Assembly (NCBI RefSeq): GCF_002285495.1
Contig: NZ_CP016786.1
Coordinates: 634,001-698,000, forward strand
DNA length: 64,000 bases
Direction of reading: 5' to 3'
Source of the DNA: Clostridium isatidis
Lineage (GTDB): Bacteria > Bacillota > Clostridia > Clostridiales > Clostridiaceae
Under the pieces are notes generated by a model. That model did not search any database, was not told the DNA's origin, and was given only the letters and a program-made list of their open reading frames with translations. Made by a program: the position numbers and the translations under genes. This document shows positions 1-9,087 of the stretch, piece after piece. Numbering within the stretch: position 1 is the first letter of the stretch; every line of letters starts with the position of its first letter.

Positions 1-222
1 AAATTAGGACTTAATATAGAAGAGGGAGAAGTTCCTCAAATATTAGTCGAAAAGGGTTCTATTTTTGGTTCTGCGACGAATAAAGAAGGGTTTTCTTTAG
101 TTGGTTGCATGGTTGCCCCAGCTTTTACATATGAAGATTTTGAATTATTTGGGAGAAAGGAATTATTAGAATTATATCCTGATTATAAGGATATTATTAT
201 AAAGCTAACTAGGGATAATTAA
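1..222 (+). CDS. DUF985-type cupin protein, C-terminal part
   Basis: The window opens inside this gene; 73 codons remain before TAA. The visible end reads through SLVGCMVAPAFTYEDFELF and then a KELLELYP stretch, which is the typical C-terminus of the DUF985 (Cupin_5) family. These are small single-domain cupin proteins whose substrate is mostly unknown, sometimes described as sugar-binding or epimerase-like. The last beta strands of the barrel and the closing helix are present. The start and the metal-site region lie upstream of the window. A terminator follows directly, so it is not co-transcribed with nrdD. The family call is good; the function is unknown. Confidence 0.75.
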   Translation, partial: KLGLNIEEGEVPQILVEKGSIFGSATNKEGFSLVGCMVAPAFTYEDFELFGRKELLELYPDYKDIIIKLTRDN

Positions 223-240
223 TTATATATTTTTATAAAT

Positions 241-288
241 AAGACAGTATTTTATGGGATTTGGCTAAAGGATACTGTCTTTATTTTT
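241..288 (+). terminator. Intrinsic terminator after the cupin gene
   Basis: AAGACAGTAT pairs with ATACTGTCTT around a 21-nt loop and is followed by a T-rich run. It separates the cupin gene from the nrdD promoter region. Confidence 0.75.
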
Positions 289-334
289 ATACTATATATT
301 GTATTGTGTGAAATTCTAATGCAATATATATAGG
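289..334 (+). promoter_or_regulatory. Candidate NrdR operator pair over a promoter
   Basis: Two 16-bp sites lie at 289-304 and 319-334, 30 bp apart centre to centre. The first contains a perfect CTATATATTG core of the NrdR box consensus (acaCWATATATWGtgt) and matches about 14 of 16 positions; the second matches about 11. NrdR boxes normally occur in pairs about three helical turns apart, as here. A promoter fits between them: TTGTGT at 304-309, 17-bp spacer, TATATA at 327-332, so the second box covers the -10. The downstream gene is nrdD, a standard NrdR target. The repressor gene is not in the window. The site assignment is inference from the sequence match. Confidence 0.5.
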
Positions 335-423
335 AAAATTTTATTAATTATAGTGAAAAATCATAGTAAATAGAGAAAAAAGGAATTGTATAGAATTGTT
401 TAAGGAAAATGAGATTTTTATAA

Positions 424-453
424 AATGCAGTGCATTATTTTTTAGTGTATAAT
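424..453 (+). promoter_or_regulatory. Second possible nrdD promoter with palindrome
   Basis: AATGCAGTGCATT at 424-436 is a perfect inverted repeat about the central G. It sits at the -35 distance from a consensus TATAAT at 448-453. That -10 lies about 40 bp before the nrdD start, so it may be a second promoter with an overlapping operator. No known regulator is assigned. Confidence 0.35.
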
Positions 454-493
454 TTACTACGATATTAGAAAAATTTATATTGGGGGAATAAAT

Positions 494-2620
494 TTGGGAA
501 TGAAAGTTATTAAAAGAGATGGTAGCCTGGTAGAGTTTGATAAAAGAAAAATAAAAGAAGCAATTTTAAAAGCTATGAAGTATGGAAGCGGAATATTTTT
601 GGAAGATATAGCAATTAATATTTCTAACGATGCAGAAAAATATTTTAGAAATAATGAAGAAATTCCAACTATACATAAAATTGAATCTTATGTTTATGAT
701 AGGTTAGTTTATTACGGTCAAGCAGTAACTGCAAAAGCTTACGAGGGCTATAGAGCTGTTCAAGAATTTAAAAGAAATACAAATACGACAGATGAAAGTA
801 TTTTAAATCTTTTAAATAAGACTAATGAAGATGTTATGAAAGAAAATTCTAATAAGAACTCAGTTATAGCAGCAACTCAAAGGGATCTTATTGCAGGGGA
901 AGTGTCAAAGGATATTTCCAGAAGGAGATTAATACCTGCGCATATAGTACAAGCTCATGATGAAGGGGCAATACATTGGCATGATATGGATTATACTTTA
1001 TCTAACATTTTTAATTGCTGTTTAATAAATTTAGAGGATATGTTAAACAATGGAACGGTGATAAATGATAAACTTGTAGAATCACCAAAATCTTTTAGTA
1101 CTGCCTGTACTGTAACTACCCAAATAATGGCACAGGTTGCTAGTAATCAATATGGTGGTCAAAGTATTACAATAAAACATTTAGCAAAGTTCTTAAAAAT
1201 TACAGAAGAAAAGTATTATAAAATATTTAAAGATAAAAATATGGATGATGAACTAGCTAGATCCTTAGCAAAGGATATGAAATTAAAAGAATTAAAGGAT
1301 GGAGTTCAAACAATAAGATATCAACTATCTACCTTACAGACAACCAATGGACAATCTCCTTTTAGTACAATTTATTTAGAAATAGAAGAAGGTCATCCTT
1401 ATGAAGAGGAAATGGCCTTAATCTGCGAAGAAATGATAAAGCAAAGGTTAGAAGGAATGAAAAACTATAGGGGGCAAGAAATAGGAGAAGCTTTTCCTAA
1501 ATTAGTATACCTTTTAGATGAGCATAACTGTTTAGAAGGTGGAAAATATGATTATATAACAAAACTTGCAGCCCAATGTACTGCTAAAAGGCTGGTTCCT
1601 GATTATCAATCTGCTAAAATTATGAGAAAGAATTATGAAGGAAATACTTTTCCGCCAATGGGATGTAGATCTCATTTAAGTCCTTGGAAAGATAGTGATG
1701 GAAATTATAAGTGGTATGGAAGATTTAATCAAGGAGTCGTTTCATTAAATTTACCTCAAATTGGTATTATTGCTAAAGGTAATATAGATTTATTCTGGGA
1801 GATATTAGATCAAAGACTTGAACTTTGTAAAGAAGCACTTTTAATAAGACATAATATGTTACTTGGAACTACTTCTGATGTATCCCCAATTCATTGGCAA
1901 CATGGAGCAATTGCTAGACTTAAGAAAGGTGAAAAGATAGATGAACTTCTTAAAAATGGTTATTCAACCTTATCTTTAGGATATGTGGGAGTACATGAAA
2001 TGGTTCAAGCAATGCTTGGAAAAAGCCATACAACAAAAGAAGGAGAAAAGTTTGCTTTAGATGTAATGAATTATATGAATGAAGCTTGTCAAAAATGGAA
2101 AAGAGAAACTGGGTTAGGCTTTAGTTTATATGGTACTCCAGCAGAAAATTTAATATATAGATTCTGTAAATTAGATAGAAGTAGGTTTGGAATTATTACA
2201 AATGTAACAGATAGGCTATACTATACAAATTCATATCATGTTCATGTTTGTGAGGAAATAGATGCTTTTAGTAAGTTAAAATTTGAATCACAATTCCATA
2301 ATATAAGCCTTGGCGGATGTATATCTTATATTGAAGTTCCTGATATGACAAGAAATCTCGAAGCGATCGAACAAGTAATTAATTACATATATCATAATAT
2401 ACAATATGCAGAAATAAATACTAAACCAGATGTGTGTTATTCATGTGGATATACGGGAGAAATAAAACTTGATGAAAATCTGGAATGGTATTGTCCATCT
2501 TGTGGTAATAGAGATGAAAGTGAAATGCAGGTTATGAGAAGGACTTGTGGGTATATAGGAACAAATTATTGGAATAAAGGCAGAACAGCAGAAATAGGAG
2601 ATAGAGTTCTTCATTTATAA
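494..2620 (+). CDS. nrdD: Anaerobic (class III) ribonucleoside-triphosphate reductase
   Basis: The glycyl-radical enzyme that makes deoxyribonucleotides from NTPs without oxygen. The 708-residue protein starts with an ATP-cone allosteric domain (KVIKRDGSLVEFDKRKI). The catalytic body contains the NIFNCC and FPPMGCRS cysteine motifs. Near the end is a four-cysteine zinc site (C648, C651, C667, C670), followed by the glycyl-radical loop RRTCGYIG, with G686 the likely radical residue. The TTG at 494 has GGGGGA about 7 bp upstream; an ATG two codons later is possible but further from the ribosome site. nrdG, its activase, follows 60 bp downstream, so the pair is almost certainly one operon under the NrdR-like control region upstream. 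All expected cysteines are present. Confidence 0.97.
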   Translation: MGMKVIKRDGSLVEFDKRKIKEAILKAMKYGSGIFLEDIAINISNDAEKYFRNNEEIPTIHKIESYVYDRLVYYGQAVTAKAYEGYRAVQEFKRNTNTTDESILNLLNKTNEDVMKENSNKNSVIAATQRDLIAGEVSKDISRRRLIPAHIVQAHDEGAIHWHDMDYTLSNIFNCCLINLEDMLNNGTVINDKLVESPKSFSTACTVTTQIMAQVASNQYGGQSITIKHLAKFLKITEEKYYKIFKDKNMDDELARSLAKDMKLKELKDGVQTIRYQLSTLQTTNGQSPFSTIYLEIEEGHPYEEEMALICEEMIKQRLEGMKNYRGQEIGEAFPKLVYLLDEHNCLEGGKYDYITKLAAQCTAKRLVPDYQSAKIMRKNYEGNTFPPMGCRSHLSPWKDSDGNYKWYGRFNQGVVSLNLPQIGIIAKGNIDLFWEILDQRLELCKEALLIRHNMLLGTTSDVSPIHWQHGAIARLKKGEKIDELLKNGYSTLSLGYVGVHEMVQAMLGKSHTTKEGEKFALDVMNYMNEACQKWKRETGLGFSLYGTPAENLIYRFCKLDRSRFGIITNVTDRLYYTNSYHVHVCEEIDAFSKLKFESQFHNISLGGCISYIEVPDMTRNLEAIEQVINYIYHNIQYAEINTKPDVCYSCGYTGEIKLDENLEWYCPSCGNRDESEMQVMRRTCGYIGTNYWNKGRTAEIGDRVLHL

Positions 2621-2680
2621 TTTAACATTTATAAAAAGAAATTAGTATTTTATAAATTTATAATAAAGAAGGGTTTATAA

Positions 2681-3190
2681 ATGAACTATGCAAAAATAAG
2701 AAAATATGATGTAAGTAATGGACCAAATGTAAGAACAACTCTTTTTGTAAGTGGCTGTACAAATGGTTGTATAGGTTGTTTTAATGAAGATTTACAAGAT
2801 TTTAATTATGGAAACAAATGGACTAAGGAAATAGAAGAAGAGTTTATTAAATATACTAAAGATCCTAATGTTAGAGGTGTTAATATTCTAGGTGGAGAAC
2901 CAATGGATCAAACAAAAGATGATGATTTATATAATTTATTAAAAAGGATAAAAAATGAAGTTGCTAAACCTATTTGGATTTGGTCGGGATATTTGTATGA
3001 AGAAATAATTAAGGATGAGAAAAAAAGAAAAATTTTATTACAAACAGATGTACTAATTGATGGAAGATTTGAAATTGATAAAAGAGATATTAGTTTAAAA
3101 TATAGAGGCTCTAGTAATCAAAGGGTAATAGATGTGCAAAAATCTATTAAAGAAGGGCTTATAATAGAATTAGCTATAAAAGATTATTAG
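2681..3190 (+). CDS. nrdG: Anaerobic ribonucleotide reductase activating protein
   Basis: The radical-SAM activase that installs the glycyl radical on NrdD. It is 169 residues long, the usual size. The 4Fe-4S cluster motif is C26-x3-C30-x2-C33 (CTNGCIGC), followed by the GGEPMDQ region typical of the family's SAM-binding fold. The ATG is preceded by AAGAAGGG at a good distance. It lies directly after nrdD and is followed by a terminator, which ends the two-gene operon. Confidence 0.96.
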   Translation: MNYAKIRKYDVSNGPNVRTTLFVSGCTNGCIGCFNEDLQDFNYGNKWTKEIEEEFIKYTKDPNVRGVNILGGEPMDQTKDDDLYNLLKRIKNEVAKPIWIWSGYLYEEIIKDEKKRKILLQTDVLIDGRFEIDKRDISLKYRGSSNQRVIDVQKSIKEGLIIELAIKDY

Positions 3191-3216
3191 AACTTATTCC
3201 ATAAAAAGTACCAATT

Positions 3217-3261
3217 AAAAATGTAAGTTATTATCTAATTGATAAGAACTTACATTTTTTT
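3217..3261 (+). terminator. Terminator of nrdDG
   Basis: AAAAATGTAAGTT pairs with AACTTACATTTTT around a short loop, with a T run at the end. Confidence 0.85.
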
Positions 3262-3381
3262 ATTAAATTTATATAAGTTTTTATTTTATTAAAATTTTTT
3301 TGTAATCTTTAGGTTTATTTTGACTAAGTAAAATAATTATAGGATAATTAAATTAGAACATATAGATAGGAGGCAGCCATT

Positions 3382-5100
3382 ATGAAAAATTTAAATGTTA
3401 AACGCAAAATAATAATCTTATCTTCGATTCTATCAGCTATGATCTTAGTAATCGGCGGAGTAGGTATATATCAGATTAAAGAAGCTGATTTGAGAATGGA
3501 AAAAATGTATGATAGTAATTTTTCCTCTGTAGTTAATTTAAATAATTCAATAAATGAAGAAAGAAATATGCAAATTAGTTTATTTAAAATTATTTTAAAT
3601 AATAAGGATAAAGATTTCCAAGAAAAAGAATATGAGAGGTATTTACAATATAGTGAGGACTTTATAGCTAATTTTCAATCTTTTAAAAAAATATATATTG
3701 ATGAAGAGACTAGAAAAGCAGCAATAAATTTAGAAAGTAATTTAAATACTTTTATAGATGAACAAAATAAAGTTATTGACCTTGCAATGAATGGTGATAT
3801 TAATTTGGCAAAGGAAAAGATGAACGAATTAGAGTTGAATTTTGGGCAAGGAATAAGATATAAATTAAATCAAATGGCTGAACACAGTGATAATTTGGCA
3901 AAAAATTTAAAGGAAGATAATAAAAAAGCGATAAATGATTTAATATTTGTGTTATTGATTATTATAGGAGCTGTATTAATTATCGGTGGAGTAATTGCAG
4001 CAGCTATTAGTAGTAATATTATAAATCCGTTGAAATATGCTGTTTCTGAAATGAAGCTAATTTCAACTGGGGATTTTACTGGTGAAATTGATGCTAAATT
4101 ATTAAATAGAAAAGATGAATCGGGAATTATTTTAAAGTATGTTAATAATGTTAAAAAATCTTTAGCTAATCTTATAGGAAGCATTAAAGAAGAAAGTTTG
4201 AATACTGAAGAATCTGTGAAAAATATTAATAATAATATTTATGATTTAAATTTAAGCCTTGAAAATATTGCCTCAACTTCCGAAGAGATAACTGCAGTTA
4301 TGGAAGAAACCTCTGCATCTGCTCAGGAAATAGAAAATTCAATCAAATCAATAGAAAAGGCAGCAGAATTTATTTCAAATAAGGCAAATGAAGGAACTAT
4401 TATAGCAAGTGAGATAAGTAATAGGGCTTTAAATAATAAAAACTTAGTAAATTTAGGCTTAGAAAATACTAATAAGCTTATGAGTGCTTCTAAAATAACA
4501 TTACAAAAGGCAATAGAACAAACAAAGGTAATTAATAAAATATATGAATTATCAGAAATAATAATAGAGATAACAGAACAAACTAATCTTTTAGCTCTAA
4601 ATGCTTCAATTGAAGCGGCAAGGGCAGGAGAGGCAGGAAGAGGTTTTTCAGTAGTTGCGGAAGAAATTAGAAAATTAGCAGAAGCTTCTAAGGAATCTGT
4701 GATAAAAATAAAAGAAACAGGAGAAGACATATCTTCTGCTGTTAATATTTTGATAAATAGTTCTAATGCTTTAGTTGAATTTATGGATAATGATTTGCAA
4801 TATGAGTTTTCAAGTATGTTATCGGTAACAGAGACATATAAAAATGATGGTGTATTGATAGATAAAATTATTAAGGAATTTGATGAAATATCAAGTCAAC
4901 TACTTTCTTCTATTAAAGATATTTCTGATATTATGAATAGTGTTGCTCATGCAGCAGTTGAAGGAAGTAAGGGAATAACTAATATAACAGATAAAGTTTT
5001 AGAGGCAAGAAATAAATCTGAAGAAGCCTTAGTTAATTCTAATAAAGCAAAAGAGAGTACAGAGAAGTTAGATTTAGCAGTAAATATATTTAAAGTGTAA
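3382..5100 (+). CDS. Methyl-accepting chemotaxis protein
   Basis: A membrane chemoreceptor of 572 residues. TM1 is about residues 10-30, followed by an extracellular four-helix-bundle-like sensor domain (about 31-185), TM2 (about 186-211), a HAMP linker, and a long cytoplasmic coiled-coil signalling domain. The conserved hairpin tip that binds CheA/CheW is clear around residues 399-435 (NLLALNASIEAARAGEAGRG, then FSVVAEEIRKLAE). There is no obvious ligand-binding family beyond a 4HB-type sensor, so the ligand is unknown. The start has a strong AGGAGG ribosome site. No other chemotaxis gene is in the window, and it appears monocistronic. Confidence 0.95.
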   Translation: MKNLNVKRKIIILSSILSAMILVIGGVGIYQIKEADLRMEKMYDSNFSSVVNLNNSINEERNMQISLFKIILNNKDKDFQEKEYERYLQYSEDFIANFQSFKKIYIDEETRKAAINLESNLNTFIDEQNKVIDLAMNGDINLAKEKMNELELNFGQGIRYKLNQMAEHSDNLAKNLKEDNKKAINDLIFVLLIIIGAVLIIGGVIAAAISSNIINPLKYAVSEMKLISTGDFTGEIDAKLLNRKDESGIILKYVNNVKKSLANLIGSIKEESLNTEESVKNINNNIYDLNLSLENIASTSEEITAVMEETSASAQEIENSIKSIEKAAEFISNKANEGTIIASEISNRALNNKNLVNLGLENTNKLMSASKITLQKAIEQTKVINKIYELSEIIIEITEQTNLLALNASIEAARAGEAGRGFSVVAEEIRKLAEASKESVIKIKETGEDISSAVNILINSSNALVEFMDNDLQYEFSSMLSVTETYKNDGVLIDKIIKEFDEISSQLLSSIKDISDIMNSVAHAAVEGSKGITNITDKVLEARNKSEEALVNSNKAKESTEKLDLAVNIFKV

Positions 5101-5119
5101 TAAGACATAAGTATAAAAT

Positions 5120-5340
5120 ATTGCGAAGCAATCTTTATTAGTGTGCAGTGTACAGTTCACAGTGTACAGTTTAGGAAATAATTCAGCTTAAGCTGAATTA
5201 TAATATTTATAATCTCTAAAAGAGATTATAGAAATATAATTTTAGAAACTACGTAGTAGTTTCTTCCTTAACTGTGAACTGCACCTTATAAACTGTAAAC
5301 TAAAAGATTGTTTCGCAATCTTTATTTATTGTTAATTATT
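5120..5340. repeat. Nested palindromic intergenic repeat
   Basis: About 200 bp form one large imperfect inverted repeat. The outer arms match (CAATCTTT near 5129 with AAAGATTG near 5305; a CAGTTCACAGT-type arm with an ACTGTGAACTG-type arm). Between them are smaller perfect palindromes: TTCAGCTTAAGCTGAA, TATAATCTC with GAGATTATA, and AAACTACGTAGTAGTTT. There is no reading frame. It lies between convergent genes. It resembles MITE-like or structured intergenic repeats common in clostridia, and could also act as a bidirectional terminator. Confidence 0.7.
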
Positions 5341-6456
5341 TATATTGTATCGATAAGTAAAAAGAATTTTCTTCTCTGAATTAGCAGGAACAAGAACTTC
5401 AAAAATTGGATTTCCATTAGGATCAAGAATAAAATTATCACTGGAGCTTTCCATCTGCCACGGGCTATATATAGCTTCTGATATAGTAACAAAAACATTT
5501 TCATCTTTAGTATTAGTAATAATAAACTGTACTTTTTTTAGAGTGTAGTCATTATATCTTATATGCTCAAGAATATTTCTTTTTGCTGTTACATCCAAAG
5601 CTTCTCCTATGACTAATGAAACTTCTCTGTTTTCTCCTATGTTTTCAATTGAATTTCCTCCAAGAAATTCAAGTTTATTATCAGTACTTTCATAAAAATA
5701 TACGTCTCCAGCTGGAAGAGTAAAACCTAGATTATTTTCAATAGTATTAAAAAATTTTATTTTTATGTCAGCCACAAGTTTGGCATATCCAAAATCATAA
5801 ATTTTATTATAAGAAATATCGAAAGCAGAAAAGTTTTTAATTTTCTTTAATGTGTTGTTATTCAGGTCATACTTATCTGGTAATTTATAAGAATAATAAT
5901 CACCAAGCTCTTCAACAGTTACGTTGATAGTTTCAATGGCTGAACTTTTGTAGGCAATTATGGAACTTTCTTGTGGTAGTCTAACATTTCCTGCTACAAA
6001 TTTAATTTCAGCATTTAAATAATCGATTCCTGAATTATTTATCAAATTAAACCAAGATTTTATATTTAGAGTTTCTCTCTCTAATATTATTACATAACTG
6101 CTTAACCAATTTATATTTTTTGTTAAATAATAAACTTCTATTTCTCTACAATTATAATTGTTGCCTTTTATCATTATAGAATTTGGTATTAGTTCTTCAC
6201 AGGATAAACATGAATTAGGAATATTATTTTTATTTTCATTATTAGTACAGCATAAATAGTTAATATTTAAAAAATTGTAGTTAATTCCTAATACCAGTAA
6301 GGATGTTTCTATAATATCTTTGCTTATATCAAAGTATTCAATAGTAAGTTCCGATTTACTTTTCCCTAAATTTCTTTTTTCATATATTAAAGCTGTATTA
6401 TTATAGACGGTGATTGATAATTTTTTATTTTGGTTTTTTGTAGATTTAATATACAT
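5332..6456 (-). CDS. DUF4139 domain protein
   Basis: 374 residues, no signal peptide or membrane segment. The C-terminal half has the features of DUF4139: a beta-rich domain with FIITNTKDENVFVTISEAI, then SSDNFILDPNGNPIFEVLVP and an ending ILFTYRYN strand. DUF4139 proteins are poorly characterised. The first half has a CysxxCys pair (SCLSCEE, about residue 83) and several cysteines that might bind metal. The ATG has AGAAAGGA upstream. It is transcribed alone and away from the DUF1292 gene across an AT-rich divergent promoter region. The molecular role is unknown. Confidence 0.7.
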   Translation of the reverse strand: MYIKSTKNQNKKLSITVYNNTALIYEKRNLGKSKSELTIEYFDISKDIIETSLLVLGINYNFLNINYLCCTNNENKNNIPNSCLSCEELIPNSIMIKGNNYNCREIEVYYLTKNINWLSSYVIILERETLNIKSWFNLINNSGIDYLNAEIKFVAGNVRLPQESSIIAYKSSAIETINVTVEELGDYYSYKLPDKYDLNNNTLKKIKNFSAFDISYNKIYDFGYAKLVADIKIKFFNTIENNLGFTLPAGDVYFYESTDNKLEFLGGNSIENIGENREVSLVIGEALDVTAKRNILEHIRYNDYTLKKVQFIITNTKDENVFVTISEAIYSPWQMESSSDNFILDPNGNPIFEVLVPANSEKKILFTYRYNINN

Positions 6457-6693
6457 AAATATCCTTTCTAAAATTAATATTCTATATATTATATAATTAT
6501 AATTTTAGTAGGTGTTCTATAATTTTATATAAATTATATTAATAATTGATAAGGTTGAAAAATAATATGTTTTATTAAATAATATTAATGAATAAATAAT
6601 TTTATATAGAGAATTATATTTTTATATAATATACTAGTAAAAATATTTAATTCGATATAAAATAATTAATACATAATAAAAAAGGAGAAAAAA

Positions 6694-6957
6694 ATGGAAG
6701 AGAAGAATATAAATAATAATGAAGTAGAAATAATGAAATTTTTAGATGAGGAAGGCAATGTTGTTGAATTTGAGGCTGTTGCTAGAATATTCTTAGAAGA
6801 ACAAGAATATCTGCTTCTAGCACCTTTAGATGAAAATTCTGAGGATTTATATGTATTTAGAATAGATATTGTAAATGGAAAAGAAGAATTAAATTTGGTT
6901 GAAGATGATAAGGAGTTTTTAGCAGTAAAAAAAGAGTATAAAAAGTTATTGTATTAA
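6694..6957 (+). CDS. DUF1292 family small acidic protein
   Basis: 87 residues, very acidic. It matches DUF1292 (YrzB-like): FLDEEGNVVEFEAVARIFLEEQEYLLLAPLDE, then EDLYVFRID. Members are small cytosolic proteins of unknown function in Firmicutes, often next to the alaS-ruvX genes; here it stands apart from them. The AAAAGGAG ribosome site is well placed. Only 16 bp separate it from the next gene, so they are likely co-transcribed. Confidence 0.85.
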   Translation: MEEKNINNNEVEIMKFLDEEGNVVEFEAVARIFLEEQEYLLLAPLDENSEDLYVFRIDIVNGKEELNLVEDDKEFLAVKKEYKKLLY

Positions 6958-6973
6958 TTTAGGGGGAAGAAAT

Positions 6974-7375
6974 ATGGATTATAATAAAATTTTAAATATT
7001 TTATCTGAAAACTATTTAGATGATATTGAAGAATTAAGAAATGAGGAAGATTTATATTTAATTAGATTTTACTTTGATTTTGACCAAGATGTTTTAGATG
7101 CGGCTAAAAGTTATGCTAATGAAACAACAGATTATGAAGAGGGAAGTATAGAATGGTATAAAGAAGCCTTCTTACCTTATCTATATGACTATGCTAATGA
7201 TGAGGTATTAGATATTATTGAAGAAGTTGTTGAAGAATTAGATATATCAGGAGAAGTTATGGCTGTTCAAATTGATCCATCTAATTATGAAACAATGGAA
7301 TTTTTTGCATTGTTTACTGATTATTCAAATGATATTTCAATTGAAGATTTAGTAAAGGAATATTTAATAAAATAA
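6974..7375 (+). CDS. Acidic hypothetical protein
   Basis: 133 residues with a strong excess of Asp and Glu and no membrane segment. I do not recognise a family. It has a GGGGGAAG ribosome site, starts 16 bp after the DUF1292 gene and ends at a clear terminator, so it is the second gene of a two-gene unit. Mixed helix and strand content with long acidic helices suggests a small soluble partner protein. Confidence 0.75.
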   Translation: MDYNKILNILSENYLDDIEELRNEEDLYLIRFYFDFDQDVLDAAKSYANETTDYEEGSIEWYKEAFLPYLYDYANDEVLDIIEEVVEELDISGEVMAVQIDPSNYETMEFFALFTDYSNDISIEDLVKEYLIK

Positions 7376-7387
7376 AAGAATAAAATT

Positions 7388-7414
7388 AATACCTCTAATC
7401 TGAGGTATTTTTTA
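7388..7414 (+). terminator. Terminator
   Basis: AATACCTC and GAGGTATT form a hairpin followed by six T; it ends the DUF1292 unit. Confidence 0.85.
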
Positions 7415-7483
7415 TGTAAAAATAAAGAACTAATATGTTCTTCATTATTAATATCATATTTATATGTTAAAGAAAAACAATAA

Positions 7484-7684
7484 TTATGCAACTTTATTAA
7501 GATATAAATTCATTGATTTTTTCTTTAAGTATCTATTATAAGCTTTTCTTTGGGATTTTGTAATAAGCTTGTCTAAATCTTGTGAAAGAAATAAAATAAA
7601 TTTATTTCTTGGAGAAAGAAATACTAATAAAAAGTTAAGTAACTTTTTACGTATTAGTATTTTTCTTTTAAAGTTATTTGACAT
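7484..7684 (-). CDS. Spo0E-like aspartyl-phosphate phosphatase
   Basis: 66 residues with the hallmark LSQDLDKLI of the Spo0E family (consensus SQELDxLI), placed after a first helix and followed by a basic tail. Spo0E-type proteins dephosphorylate Spo0A~P and so hold back sporulation. The start is well supported: GGAGG stands about 9 bp before the ATG on the minus strand. The N-terminus is unusually basic and hydrophobic (KILIRKKLLNFLLVFLSPR). Phosphatase activity is inferred from the motif only. It is monocistronic. Confidence 0.65.
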   Translation of the reverse strand: MSNNFKRKILIRKKLLNFLLVFLSPRNKFILFLSQDLDKLITKSQRKAYNRYLKKKSMNLYLNKVA

Positions 7685-7942
7685 TTTAATTTACCTCCAT
7701 ATATTTACAAATTGCTTCTTTGTATAACAATATTATACCAAATAGTATAAAAATGTAAAACAAAAATGTAAAACAAATACAAACAAAATTTTACAAAAAA
7801 ACAGGAAAATTGAAATGATATAAATTTACATGAAATATTAATACAATATATTTTCAATTATTATTAATGTAATAAGTTGATATTGTCGGAAATAGAAGGT
7901 AAAATAAAATAAGAAGTTTAAAAAAACGAAAGGAAATTGAAG

Positions 7943-8134
7943 ATGAATTACGAAAATATAAATATAGATGAAGTAATTAAAAGAATAAATGAACTAGCAA
8001 AAAAAAGTAAAGAAGAAGGATTAAATGATATAGAAAAAGCTGAACAACAAAAGTTAAGAAGAATATATATAGATAACATTAAAGGGAGCCTAAAGGCGCA
8101 TTTAGAAAATATTGAATTAAAAAAGAAAAATTAA
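7943..8134 (+). CDS. DUF896 (YnzC-like) protein
   Basis: 63 residues. It matches the short helical DUF896 family (IDEVIKRINELAKKSKEEG, then a basic helix with RRIYIDNIKGSL). In Bacillus this family includes YnzC, with no firm function. The ATG at 7943 is preferred over an upstream TTG because AAAGGAAA is correctly spaced from it. It lies 12 bp before hprK and is likely in the same transcript. Confidence 0.85.
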   Translation: MNYENINIDEVIKRINELAKKSKEEGLNDIEKAEQQKLRRIYIDNIKGSLKAHLENIELKKKN

Positions 8135-8146
8135 AGGGTGATATAA

Positions 8147-9052
8147 TTGTCAGTTACTGTTGAAAAATTAATAAAAGATTTTGATATGGAAATATTAGTA
8201 GAAGGTAAAAAGAATATAGAAATTGCAGTTAATGACGTTAATAGACCTGGTCTGCAATTATCTGGATTTTATAATTACTTTGCTCCTGAAAGAATTCAGG
8301 TTATAGGAAAAGCTGAATGGAGTTTTTTAGAAGATATGGGGATGGAGCTAAGAAGAAAAAGGATAGATAAGTATTTTAGCTTTAATTTAAAATGTATAGT
8401 AATAACAAGAGATTTAGAACCTCATAGTGAAATGTTAAATGCAGCTAGAAAAAATAATGTTTGGTTAATTAGAACTAATTTAGTAACAACTAAATTTATA
8501 AGTATGTTAACTATTTATTTAGCTGGACAATTAGCGCCTGAAACAAGAATTCATGGTGTATTAGTAGACGTATATGGTGTAGGTATTGTAATAACAGGCG
8601 AAAGTGGAATTGGAAAGAGTGAAACAGCATTAGAATTAATTAAAAGAGGTCACAGACTTGTGACAGATGATGCTGTAGATATAAGAGAAATTGATGGAGA
8701 ATTAATAGGAAAATCTCCAAAAATAACAATAGGAATGCTTGAAGTTAGAGGAATAGGAATAATAGATGTAGCATCTCTTTATGGGCTAAGTTCTATTTCG
8801 CCAGAAAAAGAAATTAATATTTTAATGCATTTTGAACATTGGAAAGATGATGGAGATTATGATAGATTAGGGCTGAATAACGAATATGAAGAGATTTTAG
8901 GTGTAAAGGTTAAAAAGTTAAGAATACCAGTGCGTCCTGGTAGAAATATTGCTGTTATAATTGAAGCAGCAGCAGTAAATTACAGACATTCTTTAATGTC
9001 AGATGTGACAGCAGTAGATATAATTGAAAAAAGAATGGATAGTATACTATAG
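8147..9052 (+). CDS. hprK: HPr kinase/phosphorylase
   Basis: Phosphorylates and dephosphorylates HPr on serine in response to ATP, PPi and sugar phosphates, feeding CcpA-dependent catabolite repression and PTS control. 301 residues. The P-loop is GESGIGKS at 151-158, with the catalytic His at about 136 (RIHGVLVD). The family signature follows (LEVRGIGIIDVASLYG). The gene begins with TTG after AAGGGTGAT; no ATG is better placed. It sits between the DUF896 gene and an M18 aminopeptidase gene, 35 bp before the latter. Confidence 0.97.
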   Translation: MSVTVEKLIKDFDMEILVEGKKNIEIAVNDVNRPGLQLSGFYNYFAPERIQVIGKAEWSFLEDMGMELRRKRIDKYFSFNLKCIVITRDLEPHSEMLNAARKNNVWLIRTNLVTTKFISMLTIYLAGQLAPETRIHGVLVDVYGVGIVITGESGIGKSETALELIKRGHRLVTDDAVDIREIDGELIGKSPKITIGMLEVRGIGIIDVASLYGLSSISPEKEINILMHFEHWKDDGDYDRLGLNNEYEEILGVKVKKLRIPVRPGRNIAVIIEAAAVNYRHSLMSDVTAVDIIEKRMDSIL

Positions 9053-9087
9053 TAGATAAAGTTTATTTGTTATTAGGAGGCTTAAAA

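Noticed and set aside
4323..4730. 135-codon open frame opposite the chemoreceptor gene
   Set aside because: Antisense shadow of the conserved signalling domain; no ribosome site.
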